Made by a program: the position numbers and the translations under genes | Shown: in pieces, positions 1 to 6,962 of the stretch | Layout of the letters: the number at the start of each line of letters is the position of its first letter | How positions within the stretch are numbered: position 1 is the first letter of the stretch | Notes under the pieces: model-generated | Database searches by the model: none | What the model was told of the DNA's origin: nothing | Seen by the model: the letters and a program-made list of their open reading frames with translations, nothing else | Assembly (NCBI GenBank): GCA_022839045.1 | Contig: JALHDI010000040.1 | Location: forward strand, 1-24,237 | DNA: 24,237 bases | From: Sporomusaceae bacterium | GTDB lineage: Bacteria > Bacillota_C > Negativicutes > Sporomusales_B > UBA7701 | Direction of reading: 5' to 3'

Positions 1-1
1 C

Positions 2-1015
2 ACGGCGGACGGAAAGACAGCCGCGCTGCAGGCCGCCATGAGCATCTGGGGCAAGCCCGAGGAGTTATACAGGACTTTCGACAACACGAAGGCCTCGCTG
101 GAGAAAACGGCGGAGCTGTTCACCGACCTGCCGCTGGGCATCAACGAGTACGAGGTGCTGAACGATCGCCGCAAGGGCGAAGTCGACCAGATCGTCTACA
201 CGATCGGCGAAGGCAAGGGCCGCGGCCGGGCAAACAAGGACGGCTCGCTCCAGCGCGCCGCCAGCTGGCGGACAATCGCTATCATGAACGGTGAGTCGCC
301 GATCACCAGGAGCTCCAGCCGCGGTGGCGTCATCACCCGCGTCATCGAGCTGCACGGCGGCCCGCTCAAGGACGATGAGACATTCGCCTCCGACTTGTAC
401 CGCATCCTGGCCAGGAATTACGGCCACGCCGGCCGGACGTACATCCACCAGTTGCTGCAGGCAAACCACGACGAGCTGCGGGACACCTACAACAAAACTC
501 GCTACGCGCTGCGCCAGATCCACCCTGGGAAGCTTGATTCGCATATCGACGCTTTATCCTGTGTCGTCATGGCCGACTATCTCGCCAGTCAGTGGCTGTT
601 CGGTACCCCGGAGGACGCCGCCGGCGCCGAAGCGATCGCCATGGGGGAGACGGTGCTGGCCGAGCTCGTCATGAAGTCCGAGGCCAACGAGTCGGAGCGC
701 GCCTGGGACTGGCTGCAGGACTGGATAGCCGCGAACAGTTCGAAACTGCAGAAAGAGTATGCCAGCCGGGATCATATCGGTCCTGTAATCGGGTACAGTG
801 ATGACGCGTATATCTACATCATCAAAACTGAGCTTTCAAATGCTATGCGCAACGAAGGCTATTCGCCGGAAAAGGTATATCGGGCATGGGCTGACGAGGG
901 GCGAATACCTGTCAACGTGAGAGCGAACGGACAGCGCGATTACGGTATTAAGGGACGATCTGTCGGAGGATCCCAGCCATGGGTTATTCGGGTACCCAAA
1001 GACGTCTACGGTTAG
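2..1015 (+). CDS. DUF927-type phage replication ATPase (primase/helicase-like), 3' part
   Basis: This is the C-terminal part of a gene whose 5' end lies before the window; the frame is open from base 2. The first visible residues read TADGKTAALQAAMSIWG, the end of a Walker A P-loop (GKT), so ATP binding is likely. The following Trp-Gly-Lys-Pro and Thr-Asp-Leu-Pro-Leu-Gly segments fit what I remember of DUF927 proteins, which occur in phage and plasmid replication modules, sometimes fused to primases. An internal ATG at 38 would cut through the P-loop and is not the true start. The last codons and stop overlap the first copy of the iteron array, so gene end and candidate origin are physically joined. 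The role in DNA unwinding or priming is inferred from family and position; no enzymatic test is possible from sequence. Confidence 0.75.
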   Translation, partial: TADGKTAALQAAMSIWGKPEELYRTFDNTKASLEKTAELFTDLPLGINEYEVLNDRRKGEVDQIVYTIGEGKGRGRANKDGSLQRAASWRTIAIMNGESPITRSSSRGGVITRVIELHGGPLKDDETFASDLYRILARNYGHAGRTYIHQLLQANHDELRDTYNKTRYALRQIHPGKLDSHIDALSCVVMADYLASQWLFGTPEDAAGAEAIAMGETVLAELVMKSEANESERAWDWLQDWIAANSSKLQKEYASRDHIGPVIGYSDDAYIYIIKTELSNAMRNEGYSPEKVYRAWADEGRIPVNVRANGQRDYGIKGRSVGGSQPWVIRVPKDVYG

Positions 1016-1293
1016 CTACGGTTTGTCTACGGTTAAGCTACGGTTAGCCTATAAAGTATTGATATTACTAGTAAATATATATATTTATATGTTTAACCGT
1101 AGCATTTTACACGAGTGACAAATAAGGGTACCATACCACCTTATTCTCAAGGTGAAAATCATAAAGGTATAGGTGGTATTTATATATACGTGTGATTTTT
1201 CCACGGTTATACGGTTAAATCGAGATCAGCCCAGAAAATACAAGGCTTAGCGGGTAACCGTAGCTTAACCGTAGCTCAGAACAATCGCGGTTA
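1006..1293. repeat. Iteron array, candidate phage replication origin
   Basis: A 9-bp unit CTACGGTTA occurs at 1006-1014, 1027-1035 and 1038-1046, with a one-mismatch copy at 1016-1024, so the left block is spaced 10-11 bp, one helical turn. The reverse complement TAACCGTAG is at 1094-1102, 1255-1263 and 1266-1274, the last two again 11 bp apart. One-mismatch forward copies lie at 1201-1209 and 1209-1217, and a weaker one at 1285-1293. Between the left block and the first inverted copy lies about 45 bp of nearly pure A/T (1048-1096), like a DNA unwinding element. A separate perfect 9-bp inverted repeat is at 1133-1141 and 1171-1179. Iterons plus an A+T-rich element beside a replication gene are typical of origins. 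An operator for the adjacent regulator is the main alternative. I see no clear sigma-70 promoter or ORF in 1016-1309. Confidence 0.6.
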
Positions 1294-1309
1294 AAAGGAG
1301 ATTACAACT

Positions 1310-1768
1310 ATGGCTCTATATGATCATATACGACAGCCGGTACCTCCGCAGTATGGTCCGCCACCGGCGACGCCGCCACCGGTACCATATAATATGCCGC
1401 CTCCGCCGGTACCTCAGGCATCTCAGCCAGCGCTTTTCGATGCGTTTGGCGGCGTTGTCCATCAAGATCTCTATCCATACTCGCCGCAGGACAGCAACCT
1501 ATGGCTGGAGCTCTTCATCCTGGCCGATAAAGTCAGTCATGAGTTGACCGTCAGGTTAGAGTGGTTGAGGGCTGTCGGGGCTAACCTGGTGTTTGACCAA
1601 CAGTTCGGATTCCGGATAGTTCCGATCATCGATTCGACCGGTACCAACGGTTGGCACTCGCAGCAGCAGTACGACGCCGAAAAAGCATGCCTCGAACCTT
1701 TTTTCAGAGAAGTCATCGAGGCACTTAAAGAACTCCGCCAGCGTTACGACGCAGGCAAGATCAGGTGA
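1310..1768 (+). CDS. Hypothetical protein with proline-rich N-terminus
   Basis: I do not recognise this 152-residue protein. Residues 9-40 are very rich in proline (runs such as PPPVP, PPPPVP), which suggests a flexible or extended arm, perhaps for protein contacts. The remainder looks globular, with a helical, charged C-terminus (about residues 120-152) and no signal peptide or membrane segment. The start is supported by an AAAAGGAG Shine-Dalgarno sequence about 8 bases before the ATG. It is the first gene after the iteron region and lies 9 bases before the ArpU-like regulator, so the two are probably co-transcribed. The proline-rich part is encoded by DNA with three GGTACC palindromes and repeated CCGCC units, so repeat expansion could have built this arm. 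Confidence 0.65.
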   Translation: MALYDHIRQPVPPQYGPPPATPPPVPYNMPPPPVPQASQPALFDAFGGVVHQDLYPYSPQDSNLWLELFILADKVSHELTVRLEWLRAVGANLVFDQQFGFRIVPIIDSTGTNGWHSQQQYDAEKACLEPFFREVIEALKELRQRYDAGKIR

Positions 1769-1777
1769 GGAGGTACC

Positions 1778-2308
1778 ATGACCAATAAAGAACAGATCGC
1801 GAAATGGGCTGCCGAGGCCGCGCTTGAATTCATGGAAAAGCAGCGCCAGAAGGAAACGAAGTCCCGCGCCGACCGTCGGCTGCGCAACACCAGACTCCTG
1901 CTTAGGAATTATCACCTCTTGAAAGCTCACTGCGAGAGTTCGATTTACTCTGTCAGCCAATCGGGGGAGCGGCCGATCGACATCCTGGATGACATCGACG
2001 CTCTGGACAGAAGTACCTACATAGACTCCATAAAGCGGTCGAAGGTCAGAACTCAGATCATCATCAACCATATCGACACGATGATGGAACTCTACCGAGC
2101 GTACTGCGAGAAATCGGAGAAGCCGGAAGACCTTCGACGGTACCGCATACTGAAAGCCGTCTATTTCGATCAGTACACTATTTCGGCTGTTTGCGACATG
2201 GAAAACGTCGACGATTCGACTTATTACCGTGACAGTCGTGACAGTATTGAAAAGCTAAGTGCGCTTATCTTCGGCATCGACGGGCTTTCGACCGTGCGAA
2301 AAACGTGA
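1778..2308 (+). CDS. ArpU/RinA-like phage late transcriptional regulator
   Basis: This 176-residue protein resembles the ArpU/RinA family, sigma-region-4-like proteins that turn on late (packaging, structural and lysis) genes in phages of Firmicutes. The N-terminus (residues 1-45) is Lys/Arg-rich and helical. The C-terminal part, about residues 128-165 (ILKAVYFDQYTISAVCDM followed by a DDSTYYRD recognition-helix-like segment), has the expected helix-turn-helix layout. A good SD (GAGGAGG) precedes the ATG, with a GGTACC palindrome filling the spacer. Its place just before the terminase fits control of the late operon. The family call rests on pattern and position, not on an alignment. Its DNA target is unknown; the iterons at 1006-1293 and the GGTACC cluster are both candidates. 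Confidence 0.65.
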   Translation: MTNKEQIAKWAAEAALEFMEKQRQKETKSRADRRLRNTRLLLRNYHLLKAHCESSIYSVSQSGERPIDILDDIDALDRSTYIDSIKRSKVRTQIIINHIDTMMELYRAYCEKSEKPEDLRRYRILKAVYFDQYTISAVCDMENVDDSTYYRDSRDSIEKLSALIFGIDGLSTVRKT

Positions 2309-2371
2309 CAGGGTTATTGCAGGAAATTGCTTCCTTTTGCCGAATTCTGGAGGCGGAGGTGAGCGAAGAAT

Positions 2372-2824
2372 ATGGATATAACGCTTGTGGCCGGTATTAT
2401 GGGCCTAGTTGGGGCCTTGGTTGGAGGATATGGGAGCTACCTCGGGGGAGAGAATGGCGCCGAAAAGAGCTATGCGCTGATGATTAAACATCAAGATTAC
2501 TTATCGAAGCGACGAATAATATCTCTCCTGGATGTTACGCTCTCGGCGGTTTTAACAATACTGGATAATGAGTCGAAGTTTGAGGAGACGCTAATAGATA
2601 TTAATGGCATTATTTATGATCCTGAATGGCCTAAAGCTCTCGCGCTTATTAACGACATACAACCTGGTGAAGTTGTTTTTATTGTGTATTGGTTGAGAGA
2701 CGTAGAGAGCTTTCAAATTAACTCAAATAATCCTGATAAAAGCAAGAATTGTTTCATGAGAACATTTAAGCAACAAAGGATAGATGGGGTAGAAAGGATT
2801 ATTAAAAAGCTAGAAGCCAGTTAG
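2372..2824 (+). CDS. Small membrane-anchored protein, probable moron
   Basis: The product is 150 residues with one hydrophobic, glycine-rich N-terminal segment (about residues 4-25, VAGIMGLVGALVGGYGSYL) that should anchor it in the membrane; the rest is hydrophilic and probably cytoplasmic. No known domain is recognised. The gene is visibly A+T-richer than its neighbours and uses A/T-ending codons, a sign of recent transfer. It is followed at once by its own intrinsic terminator. Extra genes with foreign composition and their own stop signal, placed between functional modules, are called morons and often affect host fitness or superinfection; that role is inference here. The start is supported by GGAGG copies 11-23 bases upstream. 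An overlapping GTG frame from 2305 is less likely. Confidence 0.6.
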   Translation: MDITLVAGIMGLVGALVGGYGSYLGGENGAEKSYALMIKHQDYLSKRRIISLLDVTLSAVLTILDNESKFEETLIDINGIIYDPEWPKALALINDIQPGEVVFIVYWLRDVESFQINSNNPDKSKNCFMRTFKQQRIDGVERIIKKLEAS

Positions 2825-2847
2825 GGCCTCCGGGCTCTTTTTCTTTT
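2823..2847 (+). terminator. Intrinsic terminator after the membrane protein
   Basis: A six-pair stem (AGGGCC with GGGCTCT, one G-T pair) closes a TCCG loop, a member of the very stable C(UNCG)G tetraloop class, and is followed by TTTTTCTTTT. It begins inside the stop codon of the preceding gene. It should end transcription of the membrane protein before the packaging module, so terminase expression needs either read-through, antitermination or a promoter further on. Confidence 0.7.
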
Positions 2848-2870
2848 ACTCTTCCCGGGAGGTGGTGACC

Positions 2871-3095
2871 GTGGGTGTCCATTACTGCAACGAGCGCTGC
2901 CTGTTCAACGATAACGACGACCAGCGTTGCGACGGATCGCCAGTATCCCATTACAATCGGCGCTGTCTCAGCTGGCGGCCGCGGCCTCGCGGGGAGAACT
3001 ATCGCAACATGATGCGAACGTTCGAAAGCAACTGTGACAAGAATTCTGCTGGCGGCGGTTACAAGTCAAGTCGCATTAAGGGCGTGCTCAAATAA
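2871..3095 (+). CDS. Small Cys-rich protein, possible zinc binder
   Basis: This gene encodes 74 residues from a GTG at 2871, chosen because GGGAGGTGG lies just upstream; two upstream GTG codons (2862, 2865) overlap that SD and are poor starts. Cysteines at about residues 6, 10, 20, 31 and 51, with several histidines, could form a small zinc-bound fold. The rest is basic (RPRPRGENYRNMM), which may favour nucleic acid contact. I do not recognise the family. It sits immediately before the candidate packaging site and terS, where many phages carry small nucleic-acid-binding or HNH proteins; no HNH motif is visible. The family and function remain open. Confidence 0.55.
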   Translation: MGVHYCNERCLFNDNDDQRCDGSPVSHYNRRCLSWRPRPRGENYRNMMRTFESNCDKNSAGGGYKSSRIKGVLK

Positions 3096-3097
3096 TT

Positions 3098-3180
3098 ACG
3101 GGTCCTTCCGGAGGGGTAAACCGGGTACGGGTCTTCCGAGCCCCAAAAAAAGGCTAGATTCAAACTTTTTTTCAAGGCAT
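3098..3180. other. Candidate cos / terminase recognition region
   Basis: The 110 bases between the Cys-rich gene and terS hold a near-perfect direct repeat: ACGGGTCCTTCCG (3098-3110) and ACGGGTCTTCCG (3127-3138), starting 29 bp apart. These are followed by a run of seven A (3145-3151) and a run of seven T (3166-3172) whose centres are 21 bp apart, two helical turns, so the DNA should be bent. In lambda-type phages the packaging site lies just upstream of the small terminase gene and combines a nicking site, repeated TerS sites and a bend. The match is in layout and position; the exact cut site cannot be seen. Confidence 0.45.
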
Positions 3181-3205
3181 TTCATTCGCAAAAGGTGGTC
3201 ATTTT

Positions 3206-3736
3206 ATGCCTCTGATTCGTAAATGGGATGGGTATGACATAACTGGCGACGCAATTGGCGAGGCGTTCGGTGTTTCAAGGCGTCGCGTTCATCAGCTCGT
3301 GAACGAAGGAGTAATCAAAAAAGGCGAAAACGGCAAATTCACAGCCGAGAATATTCGGCAATATTGTGAGTACCTGCGTTCTGGCACTACCGAGACCAAG
3401 GCCGACACCCAGGCTGAATACTGGCAGGAAAAAACGGCCCACGAACGGAGCCGCCAAGCGATCGCCGCCATAAAGTTGGCGAAGATGCGCAACCAAGTCC
3501 ATGAAGCAGCCGACGTCGAGAGGGTACTGACCGGGATGCTCGTAACCTTCCGGACGAAGGTCCTGGCTATCCCGGCGAAATTATCGCTGCAACTGGCTAA
3601 CAAAGACAAGAGCTATATCAACTCAGTCCTGACCAACGAGCTCCGCGAAGCCTTGACCGAACTCTCCGGATATGATCCGGCCATGTTCACCGCCGGCGAC
3701 GGTGATGACGATGACGATAGCACAGAAAACGATTGA
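3206..3736 (+). CDS. terS: Terminase small subunit, Nu1-like
   Basis: The 176-residue product has an N-terminal winged-helix-type HTH (about residues 13-38, GDAIGEAFGVSRRRVHQLVNEG), as in lambda Nu1 and related packaging proteins, which bind the cos region. A central charged helical part (residues 65-100) fits an oligomerisation segment. The C-terminus is strongly acidic (GDGDDDDDSTEND) and probably contacts the large subunit, as Nu1's C-terminus does with gpA. The SD AAAGGTGG precedes the ATG. The gene overlaps the large subunit gene by about 32 bp, the usual translational coupling of this pair. Its target is probably the direct repeats directly upstream. Confidence 0.85.
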   Translation: MPLIRKWDGYDITGDAIGEAFGVSRRRVHQLVNEGVIKKGENGKFTAENIRQYCEYLRSGTTETKADTQAEYWQEKTAHERSRQAIAAIKLAKMRNQVHEAADVERVLTGMLVTFRTKVLAIPAKLSLQLANKDKSYINSVLTNELREALTELSGYDPAMFTAGDGDDDDDSTEND

Positions 3737-5579
3737 TCTAGTGCGGCGGGCGCTGCGGGCCGTGGCGCCGCCGCCGTCGATGAGCGTCAGCGAGTGGGCG
3801 GATAAATACCGGCGGCTGGCCAGCGTGGCGATCGAGCCGGGCCGATGGAAGACCGAGCGCGCGCCATATCAGCGACGAATCATGGACTGCTTCACCATGG
3901 AGGGTGTCAAACGCGTCGTCGCCATGCTCGCCGTCCAGACCGGCAAATCCGAAATCCTAAACAACGTCCTCGGCCGGTTCGTCCACTTGGACCCCTGCAA
4001 CGTACTCCTGATGCAGCCAACCCAAGACGACGCCGAGGGGTATGCAAAGGAAACCCTGGCGCCGACCATCGAGGCCACCCCGGTCCTGAGAGAGCGGATC
4101 GCCGACCCGAAGAGCAGGGACAGCAGCAACACAATCCTGCGCAAGATCTTCCCTGGTGGATTCCTGGCGATCGTCGGCTCGAACAGCCCCCGGAACCTCG
4201 CCCGCCGGACCATCAGGCTGCTGCTGGTCGACGAGCTAGATGACATGGACGCCTCCTCGGGCACCCAGGGCGACCCTTTGTCCCTCGGCATCAAGCGCAC
4301 TTCGAACGTCTGGAACTCAGTCGTCGGGATCTTCAGCTCGCCGAAGGGCGAAGTCAGCCGCATCGAACGTGAATACTCACTCGGCAGCCAGGAAGAGTGG
4401 CGGCACGAATGCCCCAACTGCGGCGAATGGCACTGGGTTACCTTCCGCGACATGCGCTACGAGTACGAGACCTTCACCGTCGAGGACAAGCGATCGTTCA
4501 AGGTCACCCTGGTCGTCTGGCGCTGTCCCGACTGCGGCAAGGAATACGACGAACAGCAGATGAGGGAGGCGCGGCAGGACTGGTTCGCCAACAACCCGGG
4601 CATCACCCATATCCGATCTTTCAAGGTCAACTCGTTCGCCTCGCCCTGGGTCTCCTGGGACACCATCATCATGGAGTACCTCGAAGCCGGCGAAGATCCC
4701 GAGCAGCTGAAGGTTTTTTATAACACCCGCCTGGCTGAGGTATATCAGCCCAAGGGCGACATCAAAGACGAGCGCATTCTACTCCAGCGCCGCGAACGAT
4801 ACGACGCCGAGCTCCCCGCCGGCGTTTTGTTATTGACGGCCGCCGTCGACACCCAGGACAACCGCCTTGAATACGAGATATGCGGCTGGGGCGAAAGCGA
4901 GGAATGTTGGGGCATCAAAAAAGGAGTCATCCTCGGCGTCCCCGACCAGGCCAAGACGTGGCAGGATCTCGACGAGCAGCTCGATCGGCTCTATTACTTT
5001 GCAAACGGCACCGGCCTCAAGGTCGCCCGGACATTCATCGACAGTGGCGGCCACTACACGAAAGCGGTCTATCAGTATTGCCAGAAGAACGGCCGCAAGC
5101 AGCGCTTCGCCATCAAAGGCCACCGCATCCCCGGGGTACCGGTCCTCTACCAGATCGGCCAGGCCAAAGGATACTCCATCCCCCTGGTGCTGCTCGGGGT
5201 CAGCGAGGGCAAGGAATATGTCATGCAACGGCTGATAAACGTCATCAGCCCCGGGCCGATGTACTTCCATTTCCCCGACGACGACCTCCGCGGCTATGAT
5301 CAGATGTATTTCCGCGGCCTAATCGCCGAGAAAAAGGAGCCCAAAATCGTCAAAGGCCGGAAGATATTGGTCTGGAAAAATGTTTCACCCGACGGCCGCA
5401 ACGAACCGCTCGACCTCAGGGTCTACAATTTGGCCTGCCTATACAGCATAAACCCCAACTGGGACGCCTATAAAGCTGCTGTCTTAGGTGAAAAACCGAC
5501 ACAAAATATGCCAAAAAATATGCCAAAAGAGCAGAAAAAGCAGCGCTATGGATGCATCAAAAAAGCAATGGAGGGATGA
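3705..5579 (+). CDS. terL: Terminase large subunit, GpA family
   Basis: This is the packaging motor and nuclease, 624 residues from the ATG at 3705. The N-terminus matches the GpA pattern (PPPSMSVSEWADKYRRL, EPGRWKTERAPYQRRIMD). The ATPase has a Walker A-like AVQTGKSE (76-83) and Walker B LLLVDE (172-177). A zinc-ribbon-like insertion has CPNC (236-239) and CPDC (274-277). The nuclease half shows acidic residues in AAVDTQD (about D382) and FIDSGG (about D446), which probably bind metal. The in-frame ATG at 3672 would add 11 residues unlike family N-termini and deepen the overlap with terS, so 3705 or 3711 is preferred. Near the C-terminus NMPK is repeated twice from a 12-bp duplication in A-rich DNA. 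Confidence 0.93.
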   Translation: MTMTIAQKTIDLVRRALRAVAPPPSMSVSEWADKYRRLASVAIEPGRWKTERAPYQRRIMDCFTMEGVKRVVAMLAVQTGKSEILNNVLGRFVHLDPCNVLLMQPTQDDAEGYAKETLAPTIEATPVLRERIADPKSRDSSNTILRKIFPGGFLAIVGSNSPRNLARRTIRLLLVDELDDMDASSGTQGDPLSLGIKRTSNVWNSVVGIFSSPKGEVSRIEREYSLGSQEEWRHECPNCGEWHWVTFRDMRYEYETFTVEDKRSFKVTLVVWRCPDCGKEYDEQQMREARQDWFANNPGITHIRSFKVNSFASPWVSWDTIIMEYLEAGEDPEQLKVFYNTRLAEVYQPKGDIKDERILLQRRERYDAELPAGVLLLTAAVDTQDNRLEYEICGWGESEECWGIKKGVILGVPDQAKTWQDLDEQLDRLYYFANGTGLKVARTFIDSGGHYTKAVYQYCQKNGRKQRFAIKGHRIPGVPVLYQIGQAKGYSIPLVLLGVSEGKEYVMQRLINVISPGPMYFHFPDDDLRGYDQMYFRGLIAEKKEPKIVKGRKILVWKNVSPDGRNEPLDLRVYNLACLYSINPNWDAYKAAVLGEKPTQNMPKNMPKEQKKQRYGCIKKAMEG

Positions 5580-5582
5580 AAA

Positions 5583-6707
5583 ATGTTAAAAGGGGCCTAC
5601 GAGCTGATATTGCGGCTCAAAAAAACCAACGGCGACACCGTTGATGTTGCCGACAGTATCGGTCACGGCGGAACAGGCCTCGACCAGCCGGCTGGCGGCG
5701 CAGGCATACTTGGCTGGTTGAGTGGGATATTTGCGACCCTGGCGGCCGGGGTCAAGAGCACGATCTACACCAGCGGGGGGTCGGAGCTCTTTACACCTGC
5801 CAACCCGGGCGTGACCAGGACTTTGACCTTTACCCGGTCCCTGGAAATTGTAAGGCCCGCCAACGAAAGCGCCTATACCGCCGGAGACATCATCAACGCC
5901 GGCGTTAACGTTGAATGCGCAACGACAGGACCGATGCTGCGCAACTGCGCGATCGAGGAAGGCTCGGCTGTTATTACGCCTGTAAACATGGAGGGCTACA
6001 TCGTCGGTATGACCGTCACCGGTGACGGGATTCCGGCGGACACCACGCTCATCGAAATCGGCGAAACCACGCTGACCTTGAGCGCCCCCGCGACGGCGAC
6101 GAACGCCGACATCGCCTTGACGTTCACCGATGTTGCCAACCTCACCACGGTCACGCCCGCCGACATGACTGGCATCAAAGAGGGCATGCTCGTTACCGGC
6201 GGCCCGATCGCCGAGGGAACCACGGTCGTATCGGTAGGGGAGACGACCATCGAAATATCGCAGGCTGCGACAATGACCGCGCCCGCGGCTCCGCTTATCT
6301 TCTACGAAGTGACTCTGCCGGAACTCGACCTTTCCGACCTGGTGGCGACTCCCCGCCGCGTCCAGGTTACCGATGTCAACGTGATGAGCAATAACGGCAG
6401 CGCAGAAACAAGGCTGATGTGTCACGTGCACCTGTTCGACTTCGACACTCCGCAGCCGAACGTTGTCGATAACACCGAATGGGATCCTCCGTACGAAAGC
6501 CTGAAGCATCGTTTGGCGCAATTCAACGGGCTTTCCGAGGACACTCCTTTCGGTACGGCCGCCTATTCGTTCAGTCAGATAAACCAGGACAAGAAGTTCG
6601 AGATCGGCGCAGACGGGAAATTCTATCTGGCGTTGATCGCGAGCAACTCGTACACGCCGGCCAGCGGTGAAAAACTGTATATCACGATCAGTGGCGCAAT
6701 CATGTAG
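5583..6707 (+). CDS. Probable virion fibre/decoration protein with tandem Ig-like insert
   Basis: This 374-residue protein has a modular build. Residues 1-60 include GGAGILGWLSGIF, a motif I associate with phage structural and collagen-like proteins. A beta-rich domain starts near residue 80 (RSLEIVRPANESAYTAGDIINAG) and continues from about 240 (FYEVTLPELDLSDL) to the end, including HVHLFDF. Between the halves lie two related units, about 129-181 and 187-240, each reading roughly G-x-x-x-GM-x-VTG-x-x-I-x-x-x-TT-x-x-x-x-GETT, like small beta or Ig-like domains. It probably sits on the capsid or neck surface and may bind cells or stabilise the shell. The SD GGAGGGATGAAAA supports the start. 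It lies between terL and the gpW-like gene, an extra position compared with lambda. No enzymatic motif is seen; the function is inferred. Confidence 0.6.
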   Translation: MLKGAYELILRLKKTNGDTVDVADSIGHGGTGLDQPAGGAGILGWLSGIFATLAAGVKSTIYTSGGSELFTPANPGVTRTLTFTRSLEIVRPANESAYTAGDIINAGVNVECATTGPMLRNCAIEEGSAVITPVNMEGYIVGMTVTGDGIPADTTLIEIGETTLTLSAPATATNADIALTFTDVANLTTVTPADMTGIKEGMLVTGGPIAEGTTVVSVGETTIEISQAATMTAPAAPLIFYEVTLPELDLSDLVATPRRVQVTDVNVMSNNGSAETRLMCHVHLFDFDTPQPNVVDNTEWDPPYESLKHRLAQFNGLSEDTPFGTAAYSFSQINQDKKFEIGADGKFYLALIASNSYTPASGEKLYITISGAIM

Positions 6708-6727
6708 CGCCTGAAAGGGGGATATCC

Positions 6728-6949
6728 ATGGCCGACACAGTGCAGGACCAGAGGTTGCAGAAATATATCGATGCCGAGGAAAAGGCCCTGGTCAGCCAGG
6801 AATACCAGACCGCCGGCGGGCGTCGCAACCGTCGCGCCGATCTCAGCCAGATCCGCGAGGGCATCGACTCGCTGCTCGCCGGGGGAGCGGGCCAGCCTAT
6901 ACAGGTGGCCGGAAGCCGGGCCCGGCGCGTAGTGTTAAGAGATTTGTGA
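6728..6949 (+). CDS. Small head-tail joining protein, gpW/DUF6148-like
   Basis: The 73-residue product has an N-terminal helix (DQRLQKYIDAEEKALVSQEY) and a basic segment (GGRRNRRADLSQIREGIDSLL) matching the pattern I remember for DUF6148, small phage proteins that take the place of lambda gpW between terminase and portal. gpW plugs the filled head at the portal before tail joining. The SD GAAAGGGGGA lies upstream and the portal gene follows after 13 bases. Size, position and motif agree; a direct gpW homology is not claimed. Confidence 0.7.
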   Translation: MADTVQDQRLQKYIDAEEKALVSQEYQTAGGRRNRRADLSQIREGIDSLLAGGAGQPIQVAGSRARRVVLRDL

Positions 6950-6962
6950 CGGAGGTGATCGC

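Larger units (their letters stand above)
602..2144. repeat. Cluster of nine GGTACC palindromes
   Basis: The palindrome GGTACC starts at 602, 991, 1127, 1339, 1381, 1408, 1640, 1772 and 2139. Only four more were found in the following 22 kb (starts 5135, 8478, 9949 and 24055). The copies fall both in coding and non-coding DNA, and one sits exactly between the SD and the ATG of the ArpU-like gene. Five of the nine have C or G directly before and A or T directly after. From base composition about 0.5 copies would be expected in this stretch. The function is unknown; a protein-binding or methylation site is possible. Confidence 0.4.

Noticed and set aside
1059..1087. TTGATA and a TATATA-rich stretch as a promoter before 1310
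   Set aside because: The A/T run gives many chance -10 boxes; the best 17-bp spacing pairs with a poor -10 (TATTTA), so I do not call a promoter.
1141..1149. TTATTCTCA as a DnaA box in the iteron region
   Set aside because: Two mismatches to the consensus in an A/T-rich region; not above chance.
2305..2487. 60-codon frame overlapping the membrane protein start
   Set aside because: It uses a GTG without SD and would overlap the better-supported membrane protein that has an SD and hydrophobic anchor.
3034..3222. 62-codon frame across the candidate cos region
   Set aside because: No SD, overlaps both neighbours, and the DNA is better explained as a packaging site.
3672..3704. Upstream ATG for terL
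   Set aside because: The 11 added residues (MIRPCSPPATV) do not look like GpA N-termini and no SD supports it.
5586..6521. 311-codon reverse frame opposite the fibre-like gene
   Set aside because: Exactly mirrors a forward gene and lacks any recognisable features.
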